A DNA stretch of 64,000 nucleotides. Source: Oenanthe sinensis. Lineage: Eukaryota; Streptophyta; Magnoliopsida; Apiales; Apiaceae. The first letter of the stretch is position 1; the number at the start of each line of letters is the position of its first letter. The stretch lies in assembly GCA_028671895.1 (NCBI GenBank), contig JAPMAC010000221.1:1-64000 (forward strand), read 5' to 3'. This document shows, in pieces, positions 1 to 13,100 of this stretch. A program made the translations under genes and the position numbers. The notes below the pieces were generated by a model that ran no database searches, was not told where the DNA came from, and worked only from the letters and a program-made list of their open reading frames with translations.

Positions 1-3000
1 TGAGTCAAGAATGAAATTAGAAGTTGGTTTCAAGTTCGAACGAGTCAAGAATGAAGCCTAAAATTGTAATGAATGGTTTTCAAGTTCAAACGAGTGAAGA
101 ATGATTATATAAGTCTTTATAAGTTGTTTCCATGTACAAGTGTGTCAAGAATGAAGCTAGAAGTTGTTTTCAAGTTTGAACGGGTCAAGAATGAAGCCTA
201 AAATTGTTATGAATGGTTTTCAAGTTCAAACGAGTGAAGAATGATTATATAAGTCTTTATAAGTTGTTTCCATGTACAAGTGTGTCAAGAATGAAGCTAG
301 AAGTTGTTTTCAAGTTTGAACGGGTCAAGAATGAAGCCTACAATTGTTATGAATGGTTTTCAAGTTCAAACGAGTGAAGCATGATGATACAAGTCTTTAT
401 AAGTTGTTTCCATGTACAAGTGTGTCAAGAATGAAGCTAGAAGTTGTTTTCAAGTTCGAACGGGTCAAGAATGAAGCCTAAAATTGTTATGAATGATTTT
501 GAAGTTGAAGAAGAGTAAAAAATGATGATACAAGTCTTTATAAGTTGTTTCCATGTACAAATGAGTCAAGAATGAAGCTAGAAGTTGTGTTCAAGTTCGA
601 ACGAGTCAAGAATGAAGCCTAAAATTGTTATGAATGGTTTTCAAGTTCAAAAGAGTGAAAAATGATGATACAAGTCTTTATAAGTTATTTCCATATACAA
701 ATGAGTCAAGAATGATGCTAGAAGTCGTTTTCAAGTTCGAACGAGTCAAGAATGAAGTATAAAATTGTTTTGAATGGTTTCAAGTTCAAACGACTGAACA
801 ATGATGATACAATTTTTTATAAGTTGTTTCCATGTACAAATGAGTCAAGAATGAAGTTAGAAGTTGGTTTCAAGTTCGAATGAGTCAAGAATGAAGCCTA
901 AAATTGTAATGAATGGTTTTCAAGTTCAAACGAGTGAAGAATGATGATATAAGTCTTTATAAGTTGTTTCCATGTACAAGTGTGTCAAGAATGAAGCTAG
1001 AAGTTGTTTTCAAGTTTGAACGGGTCAAGAATGAAGCCTAAAATTGTTATGAATGGTTTTCAAGTTCAAACGAGTGAAGCATGATGATACAAGTCTTTAT
1101 AAGTTATTTCATGTACAAATGAGTCAAGAATGAAGCTAGAAGTTGTTTTCAAGTTCGAACGAGTGAAGAATGAAGCCTAAAATTGTTAGGAATGGTTTTG
1201 AAGTTCAAGAAGAGTAAAAAATGATGATAAAAGTGTTTATAAGTTGTTTCCATGTATAAATGAGTCAAGAATGATGCTAGAAGTCGTTTTTAAGTTTGAA
1301 CGAGTCAGGAATGAGCCTTAAATTGTTATGAATGGTTTTCAAGTTCAAATGAGTGAAAAATGATGATACAAGTCTTTATAAGTTGTTTCCATGTACAAGT
1401 GTGTCAAGAATGAAGCTAGAAGTTGTTTTCAAGTTCGAACGGGTCAAGAATGAAGCCTAAAATTGTTATGAATGATTTTGAAGTTGAAGAAGAGTAAAAA
1501 ATGATGATACAAGTCTTTATAAGTTGTTTCCATGTACAAATGAGTCAAGAATGAAGCTAGAAGTTGTGTTCAAGTTCGAACGAGTCAAGAATGAAGCCTA
1601 AAATTGTTATGAATGGTTTTCAAGTTCAAAAGAGTGAAAAATGATGATACAAGTCTTTATAAGTTATTTCCATATACAAATGAGTCAAGAATGATGCTAG
1701 AAGTCGTTTTCAAGTTCGAACGAGTCAAGAATGAAGTATAAAATTGTTTTGAATGGTTTCAAGTTCAAACGAGTGAACAATGATGATACAAGTTTTTATA
1801 AGTTGTTTCCATGTACAAATGAGTCAAGAATGAAATTAGAAGTTGGTTTCAAGTTCGAACGAGTCAAGAATGAAGCCTAAAATTGTAATGAATGGTTTTC
1901 AAGTTCAAACGAGTGAAGAATGATTATATAAGTCTTTATAAGTTGTTTCCATGTACAAGTGTGTCAAGAATGAAGCTAGAAGTTGTTTTCAAGTTTGAAC
2001 GGGTCAAGAATGAAGCCTAAAATTGTTATGAATGGTTTTCAAGTTCAAACGAGTGAAGCATGATGATACAAGTCTTTATAAGTTGTTTCCATGTACAAGT
2101 GTGTCAAGAATGAAGCTAGAAGTTGTTTTCAAGTTCGAACGGGTCAAGAATGAAGCCTAAAATTGTTATGAATGATTTTGAAGTTGAAGAAGAGTAAAAA
2201 ATGATGATACAAGTCTTTATAAGTTGTTTCCATGTACAAATGAGTCAAGAATGAAGCTAGAAGTTGTGTTCAAGTTCGAACGAATCAAGAATGAAGCCTA
2301 AAATTGTTATGAATGGTTTTCAAGTTCAAAAGAGTGAAAAATGATGATACAAGTCTTTATAAGTTATTTCCATATACAAATGAGTCAAGAATGATGCTAG
2401 AAGTCGTTTTCAAGTTCGAACGAGTCAAGAATGAAGTATAAAATTGTTTTGAATGGTTTCAAGTTCAAACGAGTGAACAATGATGATACAAGTTTTTATA
2501 AGTTGTTTCCATGTACAAATGAGTCAAGAATGAAGTTAGAAGTTGGTTTCAAGTTCGAACGAGTCAAGAATGAAGCCTAAAATTGTAATGAATGGTTTTC
2601 AAGTTCAAACGAGTGAAGAATGATGATACAAGTCATTATAAGTTGTTTCCATGTACAAGTGTGTCAAGAATGAAGCTAGAAGTTGTTTTCAAGTTTGAAC
2701 GGGTCAAGAATGAAGCCTAAAATTGTTATGAATGGTTTTCAAGTTCAAACGAGTGAAGCATGATGATACAAGTCTTTATAAGTTATTTCCATGTACAAAT
2801 GAGTCAAGAATGAAGCTAGAAGTTGTTTTCAAGTTCGAACGAGTGAAGAATGAAGCCTAAAATTGTTATGAATGGTTTTGAAGTTCAAGAAGAGTAAAAA
2901 ATGATGATAAAAGTGTTTATAAGTTGTTTCCATGTATAAATGAGTCAAGAATGATGCTAGAAGTCGTTTTTAAGTTTGAACGAGTCAGGAATGAGCCTTA

Positions 3001-4300
3001 AATTGTTATGAATGGTTTTCAAGTTCAAATGAGTGAAAAATGATGATACAAGTCTTTATAAGTTGTTTCCATGTACAAGTGTGTCAAGAATGAAGCTAGA
3101 AGTTGTTTTCAAGTTCGAACGGGTCAAGAATGAAGCCTAAAATTGTTATGAATGATTTTGAAGTTGAAGAAGAGTAAAAAATGATGATACAAGTCTTTAT
3201 AAGTTGTTTCCATGTACAAATGAGTCAAGAATGAAGCTAGAAGTTGTGTTCAAGTTCGAACGAGTCAAGAATGAAGCCTAAAATTGTTATGAATGGTTTT
3301 CAAGTTCAAAAGAGTGAAAAATGATGATACAAGTCTTTATAAGTTATTTCCATATACAAATGAGTCAAGAATGATGCTAGAAGTCGTTTTCAAGTTCGAA
3401 CGAGTCAAGAATGAAGTATAAAATTGTTTTGAATGGTTTCAAGTTCAAACGAGTGAACAATGATGATACAAGTTTTTATAAGTTGTTTCCATGTACAAAT
3501 GAGTCAAGAATGAAATTAGAAGTTGGTTTCAAGTTCGAACGAGTCAAGAATGAAGCCTAAAATTGTAATGAATGGTTTTCAAGTTCAAACGAGTGAAGAA
3601 TGATTATATAAGTCTTTATAAGTTGTTTCCATGTACAAGTGTGTCAAGAATGAAGCTAGAAGTTGTTTTCAAGTTTGAACGGGTCAAGAATGAAGCCTAA
3701 AATTGTTATGAATGGTTTTCAAGTTCAAACGAGTGAAGCATGATGATACAAGTCTTTATAAGTTGTTTCCATGTACAAGTGTGTCAAGAATGAAGCTAGA
3801 AGTTGTTTTCAAGTTCGAACGGGTCAAGAATGAAGCCTAAAATTGTTATGAATGATTTTGAAGTTGAAGAAGAGTAAAAAATGATGATACAAGTCTTTAT
3901 AAGTTGTTTCCATGTACAAATGAGTCAAGAATGAAGCTAGAAGTTGTGTTCAAGTTCGAACGAATCAAGAATGAAGCCTAAAATTGTTATGAATGGTTTT
4001 CAAGTTCAAAAGAGTGAAAAATGATGATACAAGTCTTTATAAGTTATTTCCATATACAAATGAGTCAAGAATGATGCTAGAAGTCGTTTTCAAGTTCGAA
4101 CGAGTCAAGAATGAAGTATAAAATTGTTTTGAATGGTTTTAAGTTCAAACGAGTGAACAATGATGATACAAGTTTTTATAAGTTGTTTCCATGTACAAAT
4201 GAGTCAAGAATGAAGTTAGAAGTTGGTTTCAAGTTCGAACGAGTCAAGAATGAAGCCTAAAATTGTAATGAATGGTTTTCAAGTTCAAACGAGTGAAGAA
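1..4300 (+). repeat. Satellite array block 1, 140-bp monomer in a 1,680-bp (12-mer) higher-order repeat
   Basis: The block is made only of head-to-tail 140-bp monomers. Each has three modules: A (about 40 bp, GAGTCAAGAATGAAGCTAGA...), B (about 50 bp, with CCTAAAATTGTTATGAATGG) and C (about 50 bp, with GATGATACAAGTCTTTATAA). The marker variant TGAAATTAGAAGTTGG occurs at about 12, 1,831 and 3,511. From 1,831 the sequence repeats at +1,680 almost base for base until about 4,300. The first copy is one monomer longer. Reading frames in the block are short and broken, and no gene is present. Confidence 0.96.
1831..3510 (+). repeat. Reference copy of the 1,680-bp 12-monomer higher-order repeat
   Basis: Rows beginning 1,801-2,461 match rows 3,481-4,141 nearly identically, including private variants such as CGAATCAAGA (2,281 and 3,961) and the AAGTTGAAGAAGAGTAAAAA variant of module B. 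One difference seen is a C/T at about 2,460 versus 4,140. The homology fades after about 4,300, where TACAAGTCATTATA (about 2,627) and TATAAGTCTTTATA (about 4,307) differ. Confidence 0.9.
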
Positions 4301-7300
4301 TGATGATATAAGTCTTTATAAGTTGTTTCCATGTACAAGTGTGTCAAGAATGAAGCTAGAAGTTGTTTTCAAGTTCGAACGGGTCAAGAATGAAGCCTAA
4401 AATTGTTATGAATGGTTTTCAAGTTCAAACCAGTGAAGAATGATGATACAAGTGTTTATAAGTTGTTTCCATGTACAAATGAGTCAAGAATGATGCTAGA
4501 AGTCGTTTTCAAGTTCGAACGAGTCAAGAATGAAGCCTATAATTGTTTTGAATGGTTTCAAGTTCAAACGAGTGAACAATGGTGATACAAGTTTTTATAA
4601 GTTGTTTCCATGTACAAATGAGTCAAGAATGAAGTTAGAAGTTGTTTTCAAGTTCGAACGGGTCAAGAATGAAGCCTAAAATTGTAATGAATGGTTTTCA
4701 AGTTCAAACGAGTGAAGCATGATGATACAAGTCTTTATAAGTTGTTTCCATGTACAAATGAGTCAAGAATGAAGCTAGAAGTTGTTTTCAAGTTCGAACG
4801 AGTCAAGAATGAAGCCTAAAATTGTTATGAATGGTTTTCAATTTCAAACGAGTGAAGAATGATGATACAAGTCTTTATAAGTTGTTTCCATGTACAAATG
4901 AGTCAAGAATGAAGCTAGAAGTTGTTTTCAAGTTCAAACAAGTCAAGAATGAAGCCTAAAATTGTAATGAATGGTTTTCAAGTTCAAACGAGTGAAGAAT
5001 GATGATATAAGTCTTTACAAGTTGTTTCCATGTACAAGTGTGTCAAGAATGAAGCTAGAAGTTGTTTTCAAGTTTGAACGGGTCAAGAATGAAGCCTAAA
5101 ATTGTTATGAATGGTTTTCAAGTTCAAACGAGTGAAGCATGATGATACAAGTCTTTATAAGTTGTTTCCATGTACAAATGAGTCAAGAATGAAGCTAGAA
5201 GTTGTTTTCAAGTTCGAACGAGTCAAGAATGAAGCCTAAAATTGTTGTGAATGGTTTTGAACTTCAAGAAGAGTAAAAAATGATAATACAAGTGTTTATA
5301 AGTTGTTTCCATGTACAAATGAGTCAAGAATGATTCTAGAAGTCGTTTTCAAGTTCGAACGAGTCAAGAATGAGCCTAAAATTGTTATGAATGGTTTTCA
5401 AGTTCAAATGAGTGAAGAATGATGATATAAGTCTTTATAAGTTGTTTCCATGTTCAAGTGTGTCAAGAATGAAGCTAGAAGCTGTTTTCAAGTTCGAACG
5501 GGTCAAGATTGAAGCCTAAAATTGTTATGAATGGTTTTCAAGTTCAAACCAGTGAAGAATGATGATACAAGTTTTTATAAGTTGTTTCCATGTACAAATG
5601 AGTCAAGAATGAAGTTAGAAGTTGTTTTCAAGTTCGAACGGGTCAAGAATGAAGCCTAAAATTGTTTTGAATGGTTTCAAGTTCAAACGAGTGAACAATG
5701 ATGATACAAGTTTTTATAAGTTGTTTCCATGTACAAATGAGTCAAGAATGAAGTTAGAAGTTGGTTTCAAGTTCGAACGAGTCAAGAATGAAGCCTAAAA
5801 TTGTAATGAATGGTTTTCAAGTTCAAACGAGTGAAGAATGATGATATAAGTCTTTATAAGTTGTTTCCATGTACAAGTGTGTCAAGAATGAAGCTAGAAG
5901 TTGTTTTCAAGTTTGAACGGGTCAAGAATGAAGCCTAAAATTGTTATGAATGGTTTTCAAGTTCAAACGAGTGAAGCATGATGATACAAGTCTTTATAAG
6001 TTATTTCCATGTACAAATGAGTCAAGAATGAAGCTAGAAGTTGTTTTCAAGTTCGAACGAGTGAAGAATGAAGCCTAAAATTGTTATGAATGGTTTTGAA
6101 GTTCAAGAAGAGTAAATAAGTCTTTATAAGTTGTTTCCATGTTCAAGTGTGTCAAGAATGAAGCTAGAAGCTGTTTTCAAGTTCGAACGGGTCAAGATTG
6201 AAGCCTAAAATTGTTATGAATGGTTTTCAAGTTCAAACGAGTGAAGAATGATGATATAAGTCTTTACAAGTTGTTTCCATGTACAAGTGTGTCAAGAATG
6301 AAGCTAGAAGTTGTTTTCAAGTTTGAACGGGTCAAGAATGAAGCCTAAAATTGTTATGAATGGTTTTCAAGTTCAAACGAGTGAAGCATGATGATACAAG
6401 TCTTTATAAGTTGTTTCAATGTACAAATGAGTCAAGAATGAAGCTAGAAGTTGTTTTCAAGTTCGAACGAGTCAAGAATGAAGCCTAAAATTGTTGTGAA
6501 TGGTTTTGAACTTCAAGAAGAGTAAAAAATGATAATACAAGTGTTTATAAGTTGTTTCCATGTACAAATGAGTCAAGAATGATGCTAGAAGTCGTTTTCA
6601 AGTTCGAACGAGTCAAGAATGAGCCTAAAATTGTTATGAATGGTTTTCAAGTTCAAATGAGTGAAGAATGATGATATAAGTCTTTATAAGTTGTTTCCAT
6701 GTTCAAGTGTGTCAAGAATGAAGCTAGAAGCTGTTTTCAAGTTCGAACGGGTCAAGATTGAAGCCTAAAATTGTTATGAATGGTTTTCAAGTTCAAACCA
6801 GTGAAGAATGATGATACAAGTCTTTATAAGTTGTTTCCATGTACAAATGAGTCAAGAATGAAGCTAGAAGTTGTTTTCAAGTTCAAACAAGTCAAGAATG
6901 AAGCCTAAAATTGTAATGAATGGTTTTCAAGTTCAAACGAGTGAAGAATGATGATATAAGTCTTTACAAGTTGTTTCCATGTACAAGTGTGTCAAGAATG
7001 AAGCTAGAAGTTGTTTTCAAGTTTGAACGGGTCAAGAATGAAGCCTAAAATTGTTATGAATGGTTTTCAAGTTCAAACGAGTGAAGCATGATGATACAAG
7101 TCTTTATAAGTTGTTTCCATGTACAAATGAGTCAAGAATGAAGCTAGAAGTTGTTTTCAAGTTCGAACGAGTCAAGAATGAAGCCTAAAATTGTTGTGAA
7201 TGGTTTTGAACTTCAAGAAGAGTAAAAAATGATAATACAAGTGTTTATAAGTTGTTTCCATGTACAAATGAGTCAAGAATGATGCTAGAAGTCGTTTTCA

Positions 7301-7639
7301 AGTTCGAACGAGTCAAGAATGAGCCTAAAATTGTTATGAATGGTTTTCAAGTTCAAATGAGTGAAGAATGATGATATAAGTCTTTATAAGTTGTTTCCAT
7401 GTTCAAGTGTGTCAAGAATGAAGCTAGAAGCTGTTTTCAAGTTCGAACGGGTCAAGATTGAAGCCTAAAATTGTTATGAATGGTTTTCAAGTTCAAACCA
7501 GTGAAGAATGATGATACAAGTTTTTATAAGTTGTTTCCATGTACAAATGAGTCAAGAATGAAGTTAGAAGTTGTTTTCAAGTTCGAACGGGTCAAGAATG
7601 AAGCCTAAAATTGTTTTGAATGGTTTCAAGTTCAAACGA

Positions 7640-10156
7640 GTGAACAATGATGATACAAGTTTTTATAAGTTGTTTCCATGTACAAATGAGTCAAGAATGA
7701 AGTTAGAAGTTGGTTTCAAGTTCGAACGAGTCAAGAATGAAGCCTAAAATTGTAATGAATGGTTTTCAAGTTCAAACGAGTGAAGAATGATGATATAAGT
7801 CTTTATAAGTTGTTTCCATGTACAAGTGTGTCAAGAATGAAGCTAGAAGTTGTTTTCAAGTTCGAACGGGTCAAGATTGAAGCCTAAAATTGTTATGAAT
7901 GGTTTTCAAGTTCAAACCAGTGAAGAATGATGATACAAGTTTTTATAAGTTGTTTCCATGTACAAATGAGTCAAGAATGAAGTTAGAAGTTGTTTTCAAG
8001 TTCGAACGGGTCAAGAATGAAGCCTAAAATTGTTTTGAATGGTTTCAAGTTCAAACGAGTGAACAATGATGATACAAGTTTTTATAAGTTGTTTCCATGT
8101 ACAAATGAGTCAAGAATGAAGTTAGAAGTTGGTTTCAAGTTCGAACGAGTCAAGAATGAAGCCTAAAATTGTAATGAATGGTTTTCAAGTTCAAACGAGT
8201 GAAGAATGATGATATAAGTCTTTATAAGTTGTTTCCATGTACAGGTGTGTCAAGAATGAAGCTAGAAGTTGTTTTCAAGTTTGAACGGGTCAAGAATGAA
8301 GCCTAAAATTGTTATGAATGGTTTTCAAGTTCAAACGAGTGAAGCATGATGATACAAGTCTTTATAAGTTGTTTCCATGTACAAATGAGTCAAGAATGAA
8401 GCTAGAAGTTGTTTTCAAGTTCGAACGAGTCAAGAATGAAGCCTAAAATTGTTGTGAATGGTTTTGAACTTCAAGAAGAGTAAAAAATGATAATACAAGT
8501 GTTTATAAGTTGTTTCCATGTACAAATGAGTCAAGAATGATGCTAGAAGTCGTTTTCAAGTTCGAACGAGTCAAGAATGAGCCTAAAATTGTTATGAATG
8601 GTTTTCAAGTTCAAATGAGTGAAGAATGATGATATAAGTCTTTATAAGTTGTTTCCATGTTCAAGTGTGTCAAGAATGAAGCTAGAAGCTGTTTTCAAGT
8701 TCGAACGGGTCAAGATTGAAGCCTAAAATTGTTATGAATGGTTTTCAAGTTCAAACCAGTGAAGAATGATGATACAAGTTTTTATAAGTTGTTTCCATGT
8801 ACAAATGAGTCAAGAATGAAGTTAGAAGTTGTTTTCAAGTTCGAACGGGTCAAGAATGAAGCCTAAAATTGTTTTGAATGGTTTCAAGTTCAAACGAGTG
8901 AACAATGATGATACAAGTTTTTATAAGTTGTTTCCATGTACAAATGAGTCAAGAATGAAGTTAGAAGTTGGTTTCAAGTTCGAACGAGTCAAGAATGAAG
9001 CCTAAAATTGTAATGAATGGTTTTCAAGTTCAAACGAGTGAAGAATGATGATATAAGTCTTTATAAGTTGTTTCCATGTACAAGTGTGTCAAGAATGAAG
9101 CTAGAAGTTGTTTTCAAGTTCGAACGGGTCAAGATTGAAGCCTAAAATTGTTATGAATGGTTTTCAAGTTCAAACCAGTGAAGAATGATGATACAAGTTT
9201 TTATAAGTTGTTTCCATGTACAAATGAGTCAAGAATGAAGTTAGAAGTTGTTTTCAAGTTCGAACGGGTCAAGAATGAAGCCTAAAATTGTTTTGAATGG
9301 TTTCAAGTTCAAACGAGTGAACAATGATGATACAAGTTTTTATAAGTTGTTTCCATGTACAAATGAGTCAAGAATGAAGTTAGAAGTTGGTTTCAAGTTC
9401 GAACGAGTCAAGAATGAAGCCTAAAATTGTAATGAATGGTTTTCAAGTTCAAACGAGTGAAGAATGATGATATAAGTCTTTATAAGTTGTTTCCATGTAC
9501 AGGTGTGTCAAGAATGAAGCTAGAAGTTGTTTTCAAGTTTGAACGGGTCAAGAATGAAGCCTAAAATTGTTATGAATGGTTTTCAAGTTCAAACGAGTGA
9601 AGCATGATGATACAAGTCTTTATAAGTTGTTTCCATGTACAAATGAGTCAAGAATGAAGCTAGAAGTTGTTTTCAAGTTCGAACGAGTCAAGAATGAAGC
9701 CTAAAATTGTTGTGAATGGTTTTGAACTTCAAGAAGAGTAAAAAATGATAATACAAGTGTTTATAAGTTGTTTCCATGTACAAATGAGTCAAGAATGATG
9801 CTAGAAGTCGTTTTCAAGTTCGAACGAGTCAAGAATGAGCCTAAAATTGTTATGAATGGTTTTCAAGTTCAAATGAGTGAAGAATGATGATATAAGTCTT
9901 TATAAGTTGTTTCCATGTTCAAGTGTGTCAAGAATGAAGCTAGAAGCTGTTTTCAAGTTCGAACGGGTCAAGATTGAAGCCTAAAATTGTTATGAATGGT
10001 TTTCAAGTTCAAACCAGTGAAGAATGATGATACAAGTTTTTATAAGTTGTTTCCATGTACAAATGAGTCAAGAATGAAGTTAGAAGTTGTTTTCAAGTTC
10101 GAACGGGTCAAGAATGAAGCCTAAAATTGTTTTGAATGGTTTCAAGTTCAAACGAG
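7640..10156 (+). repeat. Two tandem copies of a 1,258-bp (9-mer) higher-order repeat
   Basis: The segment starting near 7,640 recurs at +1,258 (8,103 pairs with 9,361; 8,942 with 10,200; 7,861 with 9,119), including the private ACAGGTGTGTC variant at about 8,241 and 9,499. Similarity continues to about 10,370, where TTTGAACGGG replaces TTCGAACGGG. Confidence 0.85.
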
Positions 10157-13100
10157 TGAACAATGATGATACAAGTTTTTATAAGTTGTTTCCATGTACA
10201 AATGAGTCAAGAATGAAGTTAGAAGTTGGTTTCAAGTTCGAACGAGTCAAGAATGAAGCCTAAAATTGTAATGAATGGTTTTCAAGTTCAAACGAGTGAA
10301 GAATGATGATATAAGTCTTTATAAGTTGTTTCCATGTACAAGTGTGTCAAGAATGAAGCTAGAAGTTGTTTTCAAGTTTGAACGGGTCAAGAATGAAGCC
10401 TAAAATTGTTATGAATGGTTTTCAAGTTCAAACGAGTGAAGCATGATGATACAAGTCTTTATAAGTTATTTCCATGTACAAATGAGTCAAGAATGAAGCT
10501 AGAAGTTGTTTTCAAGTTCGAACGAGTGAAGAATGAAGCCTAAAATTGTTATGAATGGTTTTGAAGTTCAAGAAGAGTAAATAAGTCTTTATAAGTTGTT
10601 TCCATGTTCAAGTGTGTCAAGAATGAAGCTAGAAGCTGTTTTCAAGTTCGAACGGGTCAAGATTGAAGCCTAAAATTGTTATGAATGGTTTTCAAGTTCA
10701 AACGAGTGAAGAATGATGATATAAGTCTTTACAAGTTGTTTCCATGTACAAGTGTGTCAAGAATGAAGCTAGAAGTTGTTTTCAAGTTTGAACGGGTCAA
10801 GAATGAAGCCTAAAATTGTTATGAATGGTTTTCAAGTTCAAACGAGTGAAGCATGATGATACAAGTCTTTATAAGTTGTTTCAATGTACAAATGAGTCAA
10901 GAATGAAGCTAGAAGTTGTTTTCAAGTTCGAACGAGTCAAGAATGAAGCCTAAAATTGTTGTGAATGGTTTTGAACTTCAAGAAGAGTAAAAAATGATAA
11001 TACAAGTGTTTATAAGTTGTTTCCATGTACAAATGAGTCAAGAATGATGCTAGAAGTCGTTTTCAAGTTCGAACGAGTCAAGAATGAGCCTAAAATTGTT
11101 ATGAATGGTTTTCAAGTTCAAATGAGTGAAGAATGATGATATAAGTCTTTATAAGTTGTTTCCATGTTCAAGTGTGTCAAGAATGAAGCTAGAAGCTGTT
11201 TTCAAGTTCGAACGGGTCAAGATTGAAGCCTAAAATTGTTATGAATGGTTTTCAAGTTCAAACCAGTGAAGAATGATGATACAAGTCTTTATAAGTTGTT
11301 TCCATGTACAAATGAGTCAAGAATGAAGCTAGAAGTTGTTTTCAAGTTCAAACAAGTCAAGAATGAAGCCTAAAATTGTAATGAATGGTTTTGAAGTTCA
11401 AACGAGTGAAGAATGATGATATAAGTCTTTACAAGTTGTTTCCATGTACAAGTGTGTCAAGAATGAAGCTAGAAGTTGTTTTCAAGTTTGAACGGGTCAA
11501 GAATGAAGCCTAAAATTGTTATGAATGGTTTTCAAGTTCAAACGAGTGAAGCATGATGATACAAGTCTTTATAAGTTGTTTCCATGTACAAATGAGTCAA
11601 GAATGAAGCTAGAAGTTGTTTTCAAGTTCGAACGAGTCAAGAATGAAGCCTAAAATTGTTGTGAATGGTTTTGAACTTCAAGAAGAGTAAAAAATGATAA
11701 TACAAGTGTTTATAAGTTGTTTCCATGTACAAATGAGTCAAGAATGATGCTAGAAGTCGTTTTCAAGTTCGAACGAGTCAAGAATGAGCCTAAAATTGTT
11801 ATGAATGGTTTTCAAGTTCAAATGAGTGAAGAATGATGATATAAGTCTTTATAAGTTGTTTCCATGTTCAAGTGTGTCAAGAATGAAGCTAGAAGCTGTT
11901 TTCAAGTTCGAACGGGTCAAGATTGAAGCCTAAAATTGTTATGAATGGTTTTCAAGTTCAAACCAGTGAAGAATGATGATACAAGTTTTTATAAGTTGTT
12001 TCCATGTACAAATGAGTCAAGAATGAAGTTAGAAGTTGTTTTCAAGTTCGAACGGGTCAAGAATGAAGCCTAAAATTGTTTTGAATGGTTTCAAGTTCAA
12101 ACGAGTGAACAATGATGATACAAGTTTTTATAAGTTGTTTCCATGTACAAATGAGTCAAGAATGAAGTTAGAAGTTGGTTTCAAGTTCGAACGAGTCAAG
12201 AATGAAGCCTAAAATTGTAATGAATGGTTTTCAAGTTCAAACGAGTGAAGAATGATGATATAAGTCTTTATAAGTTGTTTCCATGTACAAGTGTGTCAAG
12301 AATGAAGCTAGAAGTTGTTTTCAAGTTCGAACGGGTCAAGATTGAAGCCTAAAATTGTTATGAATGGTTTTCAAGTTCAAACCAGTGAAGAATGATGATA
12401 CAAGTTTTTATAAGTTGTTTCCATGTACAAATGAGTCAAGAATGAAGTTAGAAGTTGTTTTCAAGTTCGAACGGGTCAAGAATGAAGCCTAAAATTGTTT
12501 TGAATGGTTTCAAGTTCAAACGAGTGAACAATGATGATACAAGTTTTTATAAGTTGTTTCCATGTACAAATGAGTCAAGAATGAAGTTAGAAGTTGGTTT
12601 CAAGTTCGAACGAGTCAAGAATGAAGCCTAAAATTGTAATGAATGGTTTTCAAGTTCAAACGAGTGAAGAATGATGATATAAGTCTTTATAAGTTGTTTC
12701 CATGTACAAGTGTGTCAAGAATGAAGCTAGAAGTTGTTTTCAAGTTTGAACGGGTCAAGAATGAAGCCTAAAATTGTTATGAATGGTTTTCAAGTTCAAA
12801 CGAGTGAAGCATGATGATACAAGTCTTTATAAGTTATTTCCATGTACAAATGAGTCAAGAATGAAGCTAGAAGTTGTTTTCAAGTTCGAACGAGTGAAGA
12901 ATGAAGCCTAAAATTGTTATGAATGGTTTTGAAGTTCAAGAAGAGTAAATAAGTCTTTATAAGTTGTTTCCATGTTCAAGTGTGTCAAGAATGAAGCTAG
13001 AAGCTGTTTTCAAGTTCGAACGGGTCAAGATTGAAGCCTAAAATTGTTATGAATGGTTTTCAAGTTCAAACGAGTGAAGAATGATGATATAAGTCTTTAC

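Noticed and set aside
30..60. Pol III B-box-like sequence in the satellite (AGTTCGAACGA)
   Set aside because: It resembles GGTTCGANNCC only in the core, with no matching A box at the right spacing and no terminator T-run pattern.
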